This document shows, piece by piece, positions 43,910-53,358 of a stretch of DNA of 64,000 nucleotides. Position 1 is the stretch's first letter. Every line of letters starts with the position of its first letter. Below the pieces are notes generated by a model. That model was given only the letters and a program-made list of their open reading frames with translations. It searched no databases and was not told where the DNA came from. Where the stretch lies: the NCBI GenBank assembly GCA_050943475.1, contig JBMNPF010000005.1, positions 124,001 to 188,000 of the forward strand, given 5' to 3'. Position numbers and translations under genes: made by a program. The DNA comes from Metaruminococcus_A sp050943475. Its GTDB lineage: Bacteria; Bacillota; Clostridia; Oscillospirales; Ruminococcaceae.

Positions 43910-45238
43910 TTGGCAAAACTCGTTTACGATAAAACCGGACGTCTGCTCTTTACCAAAGAGATGAAACAGGAATATCAAATCCTCATGCCGCAGATGCTCC
44001 CCATTCACTTCGAACTCATCAAAAATGCGCTCCGGCTGCACGGCTACAACGTCAAGCTCCTCACCAGCACCGACAGCGAGGCCATCCGGCGGCAGGGGCT
44101 GGAAAATGTACATAACGACACCTGCTATCCAGCGCTGCTCGTCATCGGCCAGATGCTCGACGCCCTCAAAAGCGGCGAATACGACCTGAATAAAACCGCA
44201 CTGGTCATTACCCAGACGGGAGGCGGATGCCGCGCGTCCAACTACATCCACCTGCTGCGCAAGGCGCTGAAACGCTCCGGCATGGAGCAGGTTCCGGTGG
44301 TCAGTGTAAACCTCTCCGGCTTGGAACACAACCCCGGCTTTAAGCTCACGTTAAAGCTCATCCGCCAGCTGGTCATGTCCGCCATGTACGGTGATCTCCT
44401 CATGCTGCTGCTCAATCAGGTGCGCCCTTACGAGACCGTGGCAGGAGAGGCGCAGCGCCTGGTGGACGCTTGGGTGCTCAAGCTCTCGGAGGAATACAAA
44501 AACGGCAGGGCGCTCACCCAAAAGGAAATGGCTGTTCACTTCCGGGACATTGTCGCCGATTTCGCAAAAATCCCGGTGCGGGATATCCAGAAGGTCAAGG
44601 TCGGCATTGTCGGCGAAATTTATGTCAAATACGCGCCGCTCGGCAACAACAATCTGGAGCAGTTCCTGCTCTCAGAACAGGCGGAGGTTTTTGTCCCCGG
44701 CCTGATGGATTTTATCATCTTTAAAATCGACAACCGCATTGAAGATTACAAGCTCTACGGCGGCAAGCGGCCGGTCCGCTTTTTCGCCCGTAAGCTGATG
44801 AAATACGTGCTCCACTGCCAGCAGATTATGATCGACGCTGTCCACACCGAACCGCGTTTTTATGTGCCTAAAGGCTACCAGCACCTCAAGGAGCTGGTCA
44901 AAGGCACCATTGGTTACGGTGCCAAAATGGGCGAGGGCTGGCTGCTCACCGCAGAAATGCTCGAACTTATTGCCGACGGCGTGAACAACATCGTCTGTGC
45001 GCAGCCGTTCGGCTGCCTGCCGAACCATGTAGTCGGCAAGGGGATGGTCCGCAGCATTAAGACGATCCATCCGGACGCAAACATCGTCGCCATCGACTAC
45101 GATCCCGGCGCCACCAAGGTCAATCAGGAAAACCGCATCAAGCTCATGCTGGCGGTTGCAAAATCCAAAATGGAGGCGGAGCGGCCTGCGCACGAAACCG
45201 CGGCCAAAACGCCAAAGGAGCCTGCCGGCGTCGTATAA
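43910..45238 (+). CDS. 2-hydroxyacyl-CoA dehydratase-like (HgdB family) protein
   Basis: 442 residues, DUF2229-associated partner of the giant activase. Cys-containing loops NDTCYPALLVIGQML, TQTGGGCRASNYIHL and QPFGCLPNHVVGKGM are the likely iron-sulfur ligands of this family. TTG 43910 is chosen because AGAGGCG lies upstream and the alternative start lies inside the preceding gene. The two genes form an operon. The neighbourhood has no CoA transferase or acyl-CoA dehydrogenase, so the classical fermentation is not supported; an ATP-driven redox role is inferred. Confidence 0.87.
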   Translation: MAKLVYDKTGRLLFTKEMKQEYQILMPQMLPIHFELIKNALRLHGYNVKLLTSTDSEAIRRQGLENVHNDTCYPALLVIGQMLDALKSGEYDLNKTALVITQTGGGCRASNYIHLLRKALKRSGMEQVPVVSVNLSGLEHNPGFKLTLKLIRQLVMSAMYGDLLMLLLNQVRPYETVAGEAQRLVDAWVLKLSEEYKNGRALTQKEMAVHFRDIVADFAKIPVRDIQKVKVGIVGEIYVKYAPLGNNNLEQFLLSEQAEVFVPGLMDFIIFKIDNRIEDYKLYGGKRPVRFFARKLMKYVLHCQQIMIDAVHTEPRFYVPKGYQHLKELVKGTIGYGAKMGEGWLLTAEMLELIADGVNNIVCAQPFGCLPNHVVGKGMVRSIKTIHPDANIVAIDYDPGATKVNQENRIKLMLAVAKSKMEAERPAHETAAKTPKEPAGVV

Positions 45239-45291
45239 ATCGGCCGTATGCACACACACTAACACCAAAATGAAAATTGAGGTGTTGGCAT

Positions 45292-46098
45292 ATGCGCATG
45301 AAAAATGATACAATAGAACCGAGCCGCGAGCCGGACGTTCCGTCGGAACAGGAAGAGTCGAACAACGAAAGCCTGACCGGGGAATCGGTGGCGGATCAAA
45401 TTTACCATTCCGGTTCGGTCACCGCAAACGGCCGGCATTTAATCCACTGCCTGACCATTATCGGGCAGGTGGAGGGGCATTTCATCCTCCCGCCCCAGAA
45501 CAAAACCACCAAGTATGAACACGTCCTGCCGCAGCTTGTTGCCATTGACGAGGCTGAAGACATCAAAGGCCTGCTCATTCTGCTCAACACCGTCGGCGGG
45601 GATGTGGAAGCTGGTCTTGCCATTGCAGAACTCATTTCCGGAATGAAAAAACCCACCGTGTCGCTGATTCTCGGCGGCGGCCACTCCATTGGCGTGCCGC
45701 TTGCTGTCAGTGCAAAGCACTCTTTCATTGTGCCCTCTGCGACCATGACGGTTCATCCCGTGCGGATGAACGGCACCGTCCTCGGCGTTCCGCAGACCCT
45801 GTCTTATTTTGAAAAGATGCAGGAACGCATTGTCAACTTTGTCACCGACAATTCCAACATCACTCGGGAAACCTTCATGAAGCTCATGATGCAGACGGGG
45901 GAGCTTGTCATGGATGTCGGCACCGTCCTCGACGGGCAGGCCGCGGTGGACTGCGGGCTTATCGACGAACTCGGCAATCTTTCGCAGGCGGTGGATTACC
46001 TTTACGCTATGATTGACGAGGAGGAAAAAGCAAAGCAGGAACAGGAAGAAGCGGAGCAACAGGAGGACGGCAATGCTGTACACCATTCTGAATCTTGA
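45292..46098 (+). CDS. tepA: ClpP-like serine protease TepA
   Basis: 268 residues. ClpP-fold with the catalytic Ser in GGGHSIGVPL and His in TMTVHPVRMNG. N-terminal acidic/polar extension and a C-terminal Glu/Gln tail are not part of the fold. In Bacillus tepA lies before ylzJ and spoIIIE, as here, and affects protein translocation and spore outgrowth-related processing. ATG 45292 follows GAGGTG. Confidence 0.88.
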   Translation: MRMKNDTIEPSREPDVPSEQEESNNESLTGESVADQIYHSGSVTANGRHLIHCLTIIGQVEGHFILPPQNKTTKYEHVLPQLVAIDEAEDIKGLLILLNTVGGDVEAGLAIAELISGMKKPTVSLILGGGHSIGVPLAVSAKHSFIVPSATMTVHPVRMNGTVLGVPQTLSYFEKMQERIVNFVTDNSNITRETFMKLMMQTGELVMDVGTVLDGQAAVDCGLIDELGNLSQAVDYLYAMIDEEEKAKQEQEEAEQQEDGNAVHHSES

Positions 46099-46270
46099 CG
46101 ACATTTTTGCGGGAGAAAACACAGTCCCTGCCTCCCAGACCATGCAGGTCGGCGGCAGGACGTTTGAGGGGCGCCGGGAACCGGGCGGTTTTGTCATCAG
46201 CCGTATGATTTCCACCAACCCTGCCGATTATCTGGACCAGCGTTTCTTTCCCGGCCAGAAGCTGCACTGA
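46073..46270 (+). CDS. ylzJ: YlzJ-like protein
   Basis: 65 residues. Starts MLYTILNLDDIFAGE and contains GGRTFEGRREPGGFVISRMI, like YlzJ, a small conserved protein of unknown function. AGGAGG precedes the ATG, which lies inside the end of tepA (26-base overlap), so it is coupled to tepA. Position between tepA and the translocase is the conserved Firmicutes order. Confidence 0.8.
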   Translation: MLYTILNLDDIFAGENTVPASQTMQVGGRTFEGRREPGGFVISRMISTNPADYLDQRFFPGQKLH

Positions 46271-46320
46271 AAAATCTGCCGCCACAAAGCGGCGTAAACT
46301 GACAAAAAGGATGAATCAGT

Positions 46321-47196
46321 ATGAATATTTTTGACGCAATCATTCAGGCAATCGTGCAGGGGCTCACCGAGTTCCTGCCGGTTTCCAGTTCCGGGCACCT
46401 TTCCCTGGTTCAGCATTTTATGGGGGTTAATGGTGAATCCGCCATCATGCTCTCTATTGTCCTGCACCTCGGCACATTGGTCGCTGTGTTCATCGCGTAC
46501 CATAAGACCATTTGGGAGCTCATTAAGGAAATCGGCTACGCCCTGCGGGATATTTTTACCGGTAAGTTCCATTTAAAAGGAATGTCCGAAAACCGCCGTT
46601 TGCTCGTTATGCTCATTGTCGCAACCCTGCCGCTCTGCCTGTTTTATTTTATCAAGGACCCCATCAAGGGTATTTCGTCGGACAGCAGCATCCTCATTGA
46701 AGGCTTCTGCTTCCTTTATACCGGCGTCATCCTCTTTTTGTCCGACCGCTTCGGCCGCGGTCATAAACATGTCGGGGATATCAAGACCAAAGACGCCCTT
46801 GTGGTCGGCGTGTTCCAGGGCGTTGCGCTGCTCCCGGGTGTTTCCCGTTCCGGTTCCACCATTTCGGGCGGCCTGTTCTGCGGCTTTTCCCGTGCAACTG
46901 CAGTAAAGTTTTCTTTCCTCATGTCCATTCCGCCCATTCTCGCGGGTGCGCTCACCGAGTTTTTGGATTTTCGTAAATCCACCGAAAGCGTTGACTTCCT
47001 GCCCCTTGCCATTGGCTTTGTCGTCGCGGCTGTTGTCGGCTTCCTCGCAATCGCAATGGTCCGCTGGCTCGTCAAAACCGATAAATTCCGCATCTTTTCT
47101 TATTATACCCTCGCCCTTGGCGTAGTAGTCGTCATTATCAGCATCATCGAGGCGGCAAACGGCGGGGTCAACATTGTAAACCTCATCGCTGGTTAA
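46321..47196 (+). CDS. uppP: Undecaprenyl-diphosphatase
   Basis: 291 residues, about eight membrane segments. The two BacA/UppP motifs are exact: GLTEFLPVSSSGHL and PGVSRSGSTISGG. Dephosphorylates undecaprenyl diphosphate to recycle the lipid carrier of peptidoglycan and teichoic acid synthesis; also associated with bacitracin tolerance. It is inserted between ylzJ and ftsK, 50 bases after the former. Confidence 0.95.
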   Translation: MNIFDAIIQAIVQGLTEFLPVSSSGHLSLVQHFMGVNGESAIMLSIVLHLGTLVAVFIAYHKTIWELIKEIGYALRDIFTGKFHLKGMSENRRLLVMLIVATLPLCLFYFIKDPIKGISSDSSILIEGFCFLYTGVILFLSDRFGRGHKHVGDIKTKDALVVGVFQGVALLPGVSRSGSTISGGLFCGFSRATAVKFSFLMSIPPILAGALTEFLDFRKSTESVDFLPLAIGFVVAAVVGFLAIAMVRWLVKTDKFRIFSYYTLALGVVVVIISIIEAANGGVNIVNLIAG

Positions 47197-47217
47197 CCGT
47201 TGAGGGAAGGAGGTATT

Positions 47218-49695
47218 ATGGCTGGTCAATCTTCTGCCAAAAAGAAGGCTCCCGCGAAAAAGCCCGCGGCAAAACGCGCTTCTTCCGGGCGTCAAACCCA
47301 GAGTGAGAAAAAAGAAAAACATTCCCGGCAGGTTGCCGCCATTATCTACTTTGCCCTCGGCATCCTTGTTTTCTTTCTCAGTATTATAGACGGCGAAAAC
47401 GTCTGGGGCGCCTGTCACGATGTTCTGTTCGGCCTGTTCGGCTTTACCGGGTACATCATTGCTCCCATCTTTATCTACATAGCAATCTGTGCTTCGACCG
47501 ACCGCCCCATCGGCGCGGTGAAGCATAAAATCTGGCAGACTGCCGTTTTGTTGATTCTTCTCTCGTCCCTGCTGCAGATTCTCTGCGTCGGCTCGGTGCC
47601 GGGGGAGAATTTCATCGATCAATGGGTACACCTGTATAACGACGGTGTTGCACTCAACGGCGGCGGCATTGCCTCCGGATTCGTCGGCTGGCCGCTGTTG
47701 GCGGCGTTTGGCAAAACCGGCGCCGGTATTGTCACAGGGCTGTTGATCTTTGTCTTTGTTATGCTCATTACCGGTTCTACCGTCATTGGATTTCTGCGCG
47801 GAGTCGCAAAACCGGTGCAGAAAATTAAGGATGAATACGACATTAAGGTTGAGCGCAAAGAGCAGGAACGCCTTGCCAAAAGCCAGGCCCGGTTTGATAT
47901 TGACGTCGATCTCGGCCCGGATCCGGTCATGCCGGAGCATCCTGTTTCCTCACCGAAAGCGCCGCTGCCGGAGCCGGAAAAGCCCAAAAAACAGCGCCGT
48001 AAGCGTGCTGCTTTTGACGTCCCGCTGGATGGCGAGTCCCCGGCTCCAGAGGCTGAAAAGGCGCCGTTTACCGTTACCATTCCGGAACTGGAGTCCGAAA
48101 TCCCGCCGGCGCCGCCCAAATCCGCCGCTGCGGAGGCCGCGCTGGAACCGCCTGCCAAAGAGCTGGTCCCGGACAAGGATTCGCAGCTTCGTTTTGCGGT
48201 AGAGGAGGCCGGGGAAGGTTATGTCTTTCCGCCCATCAGCCTGCTCCGCGCCCCGAAAAACACCCAGAACGTGGATGCAAGCGCGGAGCTTAAAGGCAAT
48301 GCCGACCGCCTTGTGGATACCCTCAAGAGCTTCGGGGTGCAGACCCGCGTCATCAACGTCAGCCGCGGCCCTGCTGTCACCCGGTATGAGCTTCAGCCGT
48401 CGGCCGGGGTGAAGATCAGCCGTATTACCGGCCTGGCGGACGATATCGCCCTCAACCTCGCGGCAGCGGGCGTGCGTATTGAAGCGCCTATTCCCAATAA
48501 ACCCGCCGTCGGCATTGAGGTGCCGAATAAAAATGTCGATGTTGTCACCATGCGTGAAATCATTGACTGCGATCAATTTTACGACGCAAAGTCCAGGCTT
48601 ACCGTTGCGCTCGGCCGCGATATCGCCGGTAACGTCACCCTTGCAGACCTTGGCAAAATGCCGCATCTGCTCATTGCCGGCTCCACCGGTTCCGGTAAAT
48701 CAGTTTGCATCAATTCCATCATTGTCAGCCTGCTTTATAAGGCGAAACCGGAGGAGGTCCGCCTCCTCATGATCGACCCGAAGGTGGTCGAATTAGGCGT
48801 TTACAACGGCATCCCACACCTTCTCGTCCCGGTCGTCACCGATCCGCGCAAGGCCGCGGGCGCGCTCGGCTGGGCGGTCACCGAAATGCTCAAGCGGTAC
48901 AAGCTGTTTGCGGACAATTCGGTTCGCGATTTGGAGGGCTATAACAGCATCGCCAAAAACTCTGACGAGCTTGACCCGCTCCCGCAGATTGTCATCATCA
49001 TCGACGAGCTTGCCGACCTCATGATGGCTGCCCCAAACGAGGTGGAGGATTCCATCTGCCGTCTCGCACAGATGGCCCGCGCCGCGGGGATGCACCTCGT
49101 CATCGCCACCCAGCGCCCTTCGGTTGATGTCATCACCGGCCTCATTAAGGCAAATATCCCAAGCCGTATCGCTTTTGCAGTTTCCTCGCAGGTGGACTCC
49201 CGCACCATTTTGGACGGAAGCGGCGCGGAAAAACTGCTCGGCCGCGGCGATATGCTGTTTTACCCCGTTGGTTTCCCCAAGCCGGTCCGCGTACAGGGCT
49301 GCTTTGTCACCGAAAAAGAGGTGGAACAAGTCGTTGGCTTTGTCAAACACAAGGATTCAGCCGATTATGACGAACAGGTCATCCAAGAGATCGAAAAACA
49401 GGCCGTGGCCGAAAAGGGAAGCAAAAACAGCGGCGATGGCGGCGGCTTCGACGATAAGGACGACATGCTCTCCGCCGCGATTGAATGCGTAATCGAGGCC
49501 GGACAGGCTTCTACCTCTTATCTCCAGCGGCGGCTCAAGCTCGGTTACGCCCGTGCGGCCCGCCTGGTGGATGAAATGGAGGAAATGGGCATTGTCGGCC
49601 CCTTTGAGGGCAGCAAGCCCCGTCAGGTGCTTATTACCCGCCAGCAGTGGCTGGAACGCAATATGAACCAAAACGAGACGGAAACAGAAGCATAA
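47218..49695 (+). CDS. ftsK: DNA translocase FtsK/SpoIIIE
   Basis: 825 residues. Lys/Ala-rich N-terminus, about four membrane segments (residues 40-200), a Pro/Glu-rich linker, then the motor: alpha/beta ATPase with Walker A AGSTGSGKS (about residue 487) and Walker B VIIIDELADLMM. The C-terminal gamma domain (IECVIEAGQASTSYLQRRLK) reads DNA orientation. It pumps chromosome DNA through the septum; in spore-formers this gene position is usually SpoIIIE. AAGGAGG precedes the ATG. Confidence 0.95.
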   Translation: MAGQSSAKKKAPAKKPAAKRASSGRQTQSEKKEKHSRQVAAIIYFALGILVFFLSIIDGENVWGACHDVLFGLFGFTGYIIAPIFIYIAICASTDRPIGAVKHKIWQTAVLLILLSSLLQILCVGSVPGENFIDQWVHLYNDGVALNGGGIASGFVGWPLLAAFGKTGAGIVTGLLIFVFVMLITGSTVIGFLRGVAKPVQKIKDEYDIKVERKEQERLAKSQARFDIDVDLGPDPVMPEHPVSSPKAPLPEPEKPKKQRRKRAAFDVPLDGESPAPEAEKAPFTVTIPELESEIPPAPPKSAAAEAALEPPAKELVPDKDSQLRFAVEEAGEGYVFPPISLLRAPKNTQNVDASAELKGNADRLVDTLKSFGVQTRVINVSRGPAVTRYELQPSAGVKISRITGLADDIALNLAAAGVRIEAPIPNKPAVGIEVPNKNVDVVTMREIIDCDQFYDAKSRLTVALGRDIAGNVTLADLGKMPHLLIAGSTGSGKSVCINSIIVSLLYKAKPEEVRLLMIDPKVVELGVYNGIPHLLVPVVTDPRKAAGALGWAVTEMLKRYKLFADNSVRDLEGYNSIAKNSDELDPLPQIVIIIDELADLMMAAPNEVEDSICRLAQMARAAGMHLVIATQRPSVDVITGLIKANIPSRIAFAVSSQVDSRTILDGSGAEKLLGRGDMLFYPVGFPKPVRVQGCFVTEKEVEQVVGFVKHKDSADYDEQVIQEIEKQAVAEKGSKNSGDGGGFDDKDDMLSAAIECVIEAGQASTSYLQRRLKLGYARAARLVDEMEEMGIVGPFEGSKPRQVLITRQQWLERNMNQNETETEA

Positions 49696-49741
49696 GACAG
49701 GCGGCGCCATGCGGCGCCGCCCTCTCGTTCAGGAGGTTTTC

Positions 49742-51790
49742 ATGTCAGGTTTTTTACCGCTCACCAAACAGGAGATGGCAGAGCGTGGAATCGACCAGTT
49801 CGATTTTATCTGTGTCACCGGCGACGCTTATGTCGACCATCCCAGCTTTGGCATCGCCATCATTTCTCGGGTGCTGGAGGCGCAAGGGTACTCGGTTGGC
49901 GTCATCGCGCAGCCGCATTACCATACCCTGCACGATTTTGAGGAGTTCGGCCCGCCGAAGTACGGCTTTTTCGTCACCTCCGGCAACATTGATTCAATGG
50001 TCGCCCACTACACCTCGGCCAAAAAGCTCCGCTCGGACGACGCTTATTCCCCCGGAGGCAAGGCGGGCAAACGCCCGGACCGCGCCGTCATTGTCTACTG
50101 CAAACAAATTCGCAAAGCCTATGGGGACATTCCCATTGTCATTGGGGGATTAGAGGCTTCCCTCCGCCGTTTTGCCCATTATGATTATTGGGACGACGCT
50201 GTGCGTCCCTCCATTTTGGTCGATTCCGGCGCCGATTTGTTAAGCTACGGCATGGGGGAACGCCAGACCGTTCTGATTGCCGAGCGTCTGGCGCAGGGAA
50301 TACCACCCGCAAAAATTACCGATATTCCCGGTACCTGCTACCTCACCGAGCCAAAAAATACCCCGCTCGGTGCAAAGGAATGTCCCAATTTTGAACAGGT
50401 AAGCACCCGTAAAGAGGCGTATGCCAAAGCCTGCAAAATCCAAATTACTGAACAGGATGAAGTTTACGGTAAAACCGTCATCCAGCGCCATGGGGACAGA
50501 ATGCTGGTGCAGAATCCACCCATGCGCGCCCTCACCCAGCCGGAGATGGACACCGTCTACGCGCTGCCCTATATGCGGATGTACCACCCGAGCTATGAAA
50601 AATACGGCGGTGTTCCGGGGATTGAGGAAGTCGAGTTTTCCATCACCCACAACCGCGGATGCTTCGGCCACTGCAATTTTTGCTCCATTGCGCTGCACCA
50701 GGGGCGCAAGATCACCTGCCGCAGCAAGGAGTCGGTGCTTGCAGAAGCGCGCGCCTTTACGCAAAATCCGCGCTTTAAAGGTTATATTCACGACGTTGGC
50801 GGCCCCACAGCCAACTTTCGCAGGCCCTCCTGTGAACAGCAGAAGGAGCACGGCCTCTGCCGGGAGCGCAAGTGCCTGGCGCCGCAGCCATGCGGCCAGC
50901 TTGTCGCCAACCACAGCGAATACCTGGAACTCCTGCGGGAGCTGCGCGCCATTCCGGGTGTCAAGCGAGTATTCATCCGCTCCGGTATCCGCTACGATTA
51001 TCTGCTTCAGGACCCGGATCCTTCTTTTATGCGGGAGCTTGTCACCCACCACGTCAGCGGGCAGCTTAAGGTTGCACCGGAGCACTGCTCTTCCCGCGTA
51101 CTGGACGCAATGGGCAAACCGCATATTGAGGCCTATCGTGAATTCGCAAGGCGCTTTTACGCCATGACCAAGGAAGTGGGGAAGGAGCAGTACCTTGTCC
51201 CGTACCTCATGTCCTCCCATCCGGGAAGCCGTCTGGAGGACGCCGTCGAACTCGCCCTTTTCCTCAAAGAACAGGGCATCCGCCCGGAGCAGGTGCAGGA
51301 TTTTTATCCCACCCCCGGCACCCTCTCCACCTGCATGTTTTACACCGGCCTCAATCCTATGACAATGGAGGAGGTCTATGTCCCGAGAACCCCGGAGGAA
51401 AAGGCGATGCAGCGCGCGCTGCTCCAGTATTTCCGCCCCTCCAACCGCCAGCTTGTGCTCAAGGCCCTGCGAATGGCTAAACGCACCGATCTCATTGGTA
51501 CCGGCAAGAACTGTCTTGTCCGGGATGAGCCCCAGTTTTCCGATAAGGCGCGCCAGACCGTCGTCAAAGGCCGCACCCTTACACGGCAGGCGGGGAAAAA
51601 AGCGGTGGACGCCCTGCGCAGTAAACCGGAGGACGAGCGCGGCGCCCGGAAAAAGCCACACAACAAGACCAAGCCGAAATCCAGTCAAACGGCGAAGCTG
51701 CCGAAAACCAAATCAGCGGCAAAATCAAAACGCGCCGCTCAGAAATCGGCGCTGAAAGGAAGCGGATATGGCAAAAAGAAGAAATCGTAA
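49742..51790 (+). CDS. YgiQ-family radical SAM protein
   Basis: 682 residues. An N-terminal domain (PLTKQEMAERGIDQFDFICV, GDAYVDHPSFG) precedes a radical SAM core with CFGHCNFCS, the cluster ligands. A C-terminal Lys-rich tail is variable in the family. YgiQ proteins are widespread; the substrate is unknown. ATG 49742 has CAGGAGG upstream. The end overlaps the next gene by 23 bases. Confidence 0.92.
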   Translation: MSGFLPLTKQEMAERGIDQFDFICVTGDAYVDHPSFGIAIISRVLEAQGYSVGVIAQPHYHTLHDFEEFGPPKYGFFVTSGNIDSMVAHYTSAKKLRSDDAYSPGGKAGKRPDRAVIVYCKQIRKAYGDIPIVIGGLEASLRRFAHYDYWDDAVRPSILVDSGADLLSYGMGERQTVLIAERLAQGIPPAKITDIPGTCYLTEPKNTPLGAKECPNFEQVSTRKEAYAKACKIQITEQDEVYGKTVIQRHGDRMLVQNPPMRALTQPEMDTVYALPYMRMYHPSYEKYGGVPGIEEVEFSITHNRGCFGHCNFCSIALHQGRKITCRSKESVLAEARAFTQNPRFKGYIHDVGGPTANFRRPSCEQQKEHGLCRERKCLAPQPCGQLVANHSEYLELLRELRAIPGVKRVFIRSGIRYDYLLQDPDPSFMRELVTHHVSGQLKVAPEHCSSRVLDAMGKPHIEAYREFARRFYAMTKEVGKEQYLVPYLMSSHPGSRLEDAVELALFLKEQGIRPEQVQDFYPTPGTLSTCMFYTGLNPMTMEEVYVPRTPEEKAMQRALLQYFRPSNRQLVLKALRMAKRTDLIGTGKNCLVRDEPQFSDKARQTVVKGRTLTRQAGKKAVDALRSKPEDERGARKKPHNKTKPKSSQTAKLPKTKSAAKSKRAAQKSALKGSGYGKKKKS

Positions 51791-52709
51791 AGGAAAGGTC
51801 GGCGCAGGAATCCTCTCTCTTGCCGTTGTCCTTGTTGCGCTGGCCTATGGTTTTCTCTCCGGCACCCTTTCGCTGGATAGCCTTACCGGCGGAAAACCGG
51901 CAAGCACCCAGATGGTCAGCAGTGCCGTCAATCCGGACGCCGATGTCTCGATCCACTTTATCGACGTTGGTCAGGCGGATTCCATCTACATCAAAGCCTA
52001 TGACACCAATATTTTAATTGACGCCGGGGAGAAAGAATCGCCTCAGACCGATGTGGGTGACTACCTGCGCGCTCTCGGCGTAACCAAACTCGATTATGTA
52101 ATCGGCACCCATCCGCACGCGGATCATATCGGCGGGATGCAGGCCATTGTTGAAGATTTTGAAATTGGCACAGTCATCCTGCCGCGTATCCCGGATGCAA
52201 TCATCCCCACCACCCGCACCTATGAAAATCTGCTGCAAGCCATTTCGGACAAAGGCCTGAGCATTACAGCGGCGCAGGACTGCACCGAGATTGCTCTTTC
52301 CGGCGATGCAAAGCTCACCTTCCTCGGTCCGCTCAAGGATTATGAGGAACTCAACAGCATGTCCGTCTGTGTTAAATTTTCGGCAAAAGGTTATTCCGCC
52401 CTTTTCTGCGGTGATGCCGAAAGCGACGCAGAAAAGGATATGCTTGCTTCCGGTGCGGATTTGAGCTGCAACATCTTGAAACTCAGCCACCACGGCAGCA
52501 GTACCTCCAACACCAAAAAGTTCCTCGAAGCCGTTTCGCCGGACTGTTTTGTAATATGCGTCGGCAAGGATAATTCCTACGGCCATCCCACCGCGAGCGT
52601 ACTCAAACGAATCGCGGAGTATGACGTCCCGGTTTACCGCACCGACGTCAACGGAACCGTTGTCTTTGAATTTGAGGATGACGCCGTCCGCAGTATTACC
52701 GAGAGGTGA
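51768..52709 (+). CDS. ComEC/Rec2-like MBL-fold protein with membrane anchor
   Basis: 313 residues. A Lys/Arg-rich start and one membrane segment (about 12-32), then the MBL domain: HFIDVGQADSIYI, THPHADHIGGM, CGDAESDAE and KLSHHGSSTS, which is the ComEC C-terminal signature set. The competence channel part is absent. Likely an extracellular phosphoesterase or nuclease; paired with a DUF3006 gene as in many Firmicutes. The start overlaps the YgiQ gene. Confidence 0.87.
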   Translation: MAKRRNRKGKVGAGILSLAVVLVALAYGFLSGTLSLDSLTGGKPASTQMVSSAVNPDADVSIHFIDVGQADSIYIKAYDTNILIDAGEKESPQTDVGDYLRALGVTKLDYVIGTHPHADHIGGMQAIVEDFEIGTVILPRIPDAIIPTTRTYENLLQAISDKGLSITAAQDCTEIALSGDAKLTFLGPLKDYEELNSMSVCVKFSAKGYSALFCGDAESDAEKDMLASGADLSCNILKLSHHGSSTSNTKKFLEAVSPDCFVICVGKDNSYGHPTASVLKRIAEYDVPVYRTDVNGTVVFEFEDDAVRSITER

Positions 52710-52711
52710 GT

Positions 52712-52924
52712 ATGATGTTGATTGTCGATCGCATTGAAAACGGGCAGGCTGTCTGTGAAACCGGGGACGGTTCGTTCCAGAATATTCCGCTCAGCCGGTG
52801 TACCGGCCCTGTCTGCGAAGGGGATGTCCTGCGCAAATCCGGAGGCGGCTACGAGGTTGACCGTGAGGAGACCGAAAAGCGGCGGGAGAAAATCCGCCGC
52901 ATGTCCAGGGATTTGTTTCGGTAA
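52712..52924 (+). CDS. DUF3006 protein
   Basis: 70 residues. MMLIVDRIENGQAVCET and IPLSRCTGPVCEGDVL are the conserved DUF3006 pattern, a small beta barrel. It is routinely adjacent to, or fused with, ComEC-like MBL proteins, as here, where it starts just after their stop. ATG 52712 or 52715 behind GAGAGG. Function unknown. Confidence 0.85.
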   Translation: MMLIVDRIENGQAVCETGDGSFQNIPLSRCTGPVCEGDVLRKSGGGYEVDREETEKRREKIRRMSRDLFR

Positions 52925-52988
52925 GAAAGCCTTTAAGCACCAGCTGTTTTGGCCGCTTGGCGGCCCGGATGACCGTGCCAGGCAAATC

Positions 52989-53033
52989 AAACAACAAGAG
53001 GAGACGGAAAAATTCCGTCTCCTCTTGTTGTTT
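52989..53033. terminator. Perfect 21-base-pair terminator hairpin
   Basis: Arms 52989-53009 and 53013-53033 are fully complementary around loop AAA; they start AAACAACAAGAGG and end GTTGTTT. Shared by DUF3006 and the convergent ylmC. Confidence 0.8.
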
Positions 53034-53045
53034 GCACCGAAAGAG

Positions 53046-53345
53046 TCATCCTCCAAACAGCCCGTTAAAAAACCCCCGTTTTTTCTTTTTACGCTGAGGA
53101 GGCACCCCGCCCTTAAAGGAAACGAGGATGGTGTCCTCGCCCACCAGCTTGATGTCCTCCCAGCAGATGACGACGTCCTCGCACCGCCCGAGCAGACCAA
53201 ATAGCCGGTACTTTCCATACACAATGATGGAGACGACACAGGCGTTGTCAACGTTGATTTCCACGTCGTCCACACAGCCCAGCCGGCAGCCGTCGCTGAT
53301 GTTGACCACTTCCTTGTCACAAAGCGTGCTGGCTCTGCATACCAT
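53046..53345 (-). CDS. ylmC: YlmC/YmxH-family PRC-barrel sporulation protein
   Basis: 99 residues. PRC barrel from LCDKEVVNISDGCRLGCVDD to VICWEDIKLVGEDTILV, with a Lys-rich tail. YlmC/YmxH proteins are conserved in spore-formers and this one lies immediately downstream of sigE on the same strand. Molecular role not known. GGGGTGA precedes the ATG. Confidence 0.87.
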   Translation of the reverse strand: MVCRASTLCDKEVVNISDGCRLGCVDDVEINVDNACVVSIIVYGKYRLFGLLGRCEDVVICWEDIKLVGEDTILVSFKGGVPPQRKKKKRGFFNGLFGG

Positions 53346-53358
53346 GCAATCACCCCAA

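Noticed and set aside
40963..45238. Classical 2-hydroxyglutaryl-CoA dehydratase pathway
   Set aside because: The activase is three to four times the size of HgdC, and no CoA transferase, glutaconyl-CoA decarboxylase or second dehydratase subunit is present.
46573..47940. 455-residue minus-strand frame across uppP and ftsK
   Set aside because: Spans two clearly coding genes on the opposite strand and has no recognisable family.
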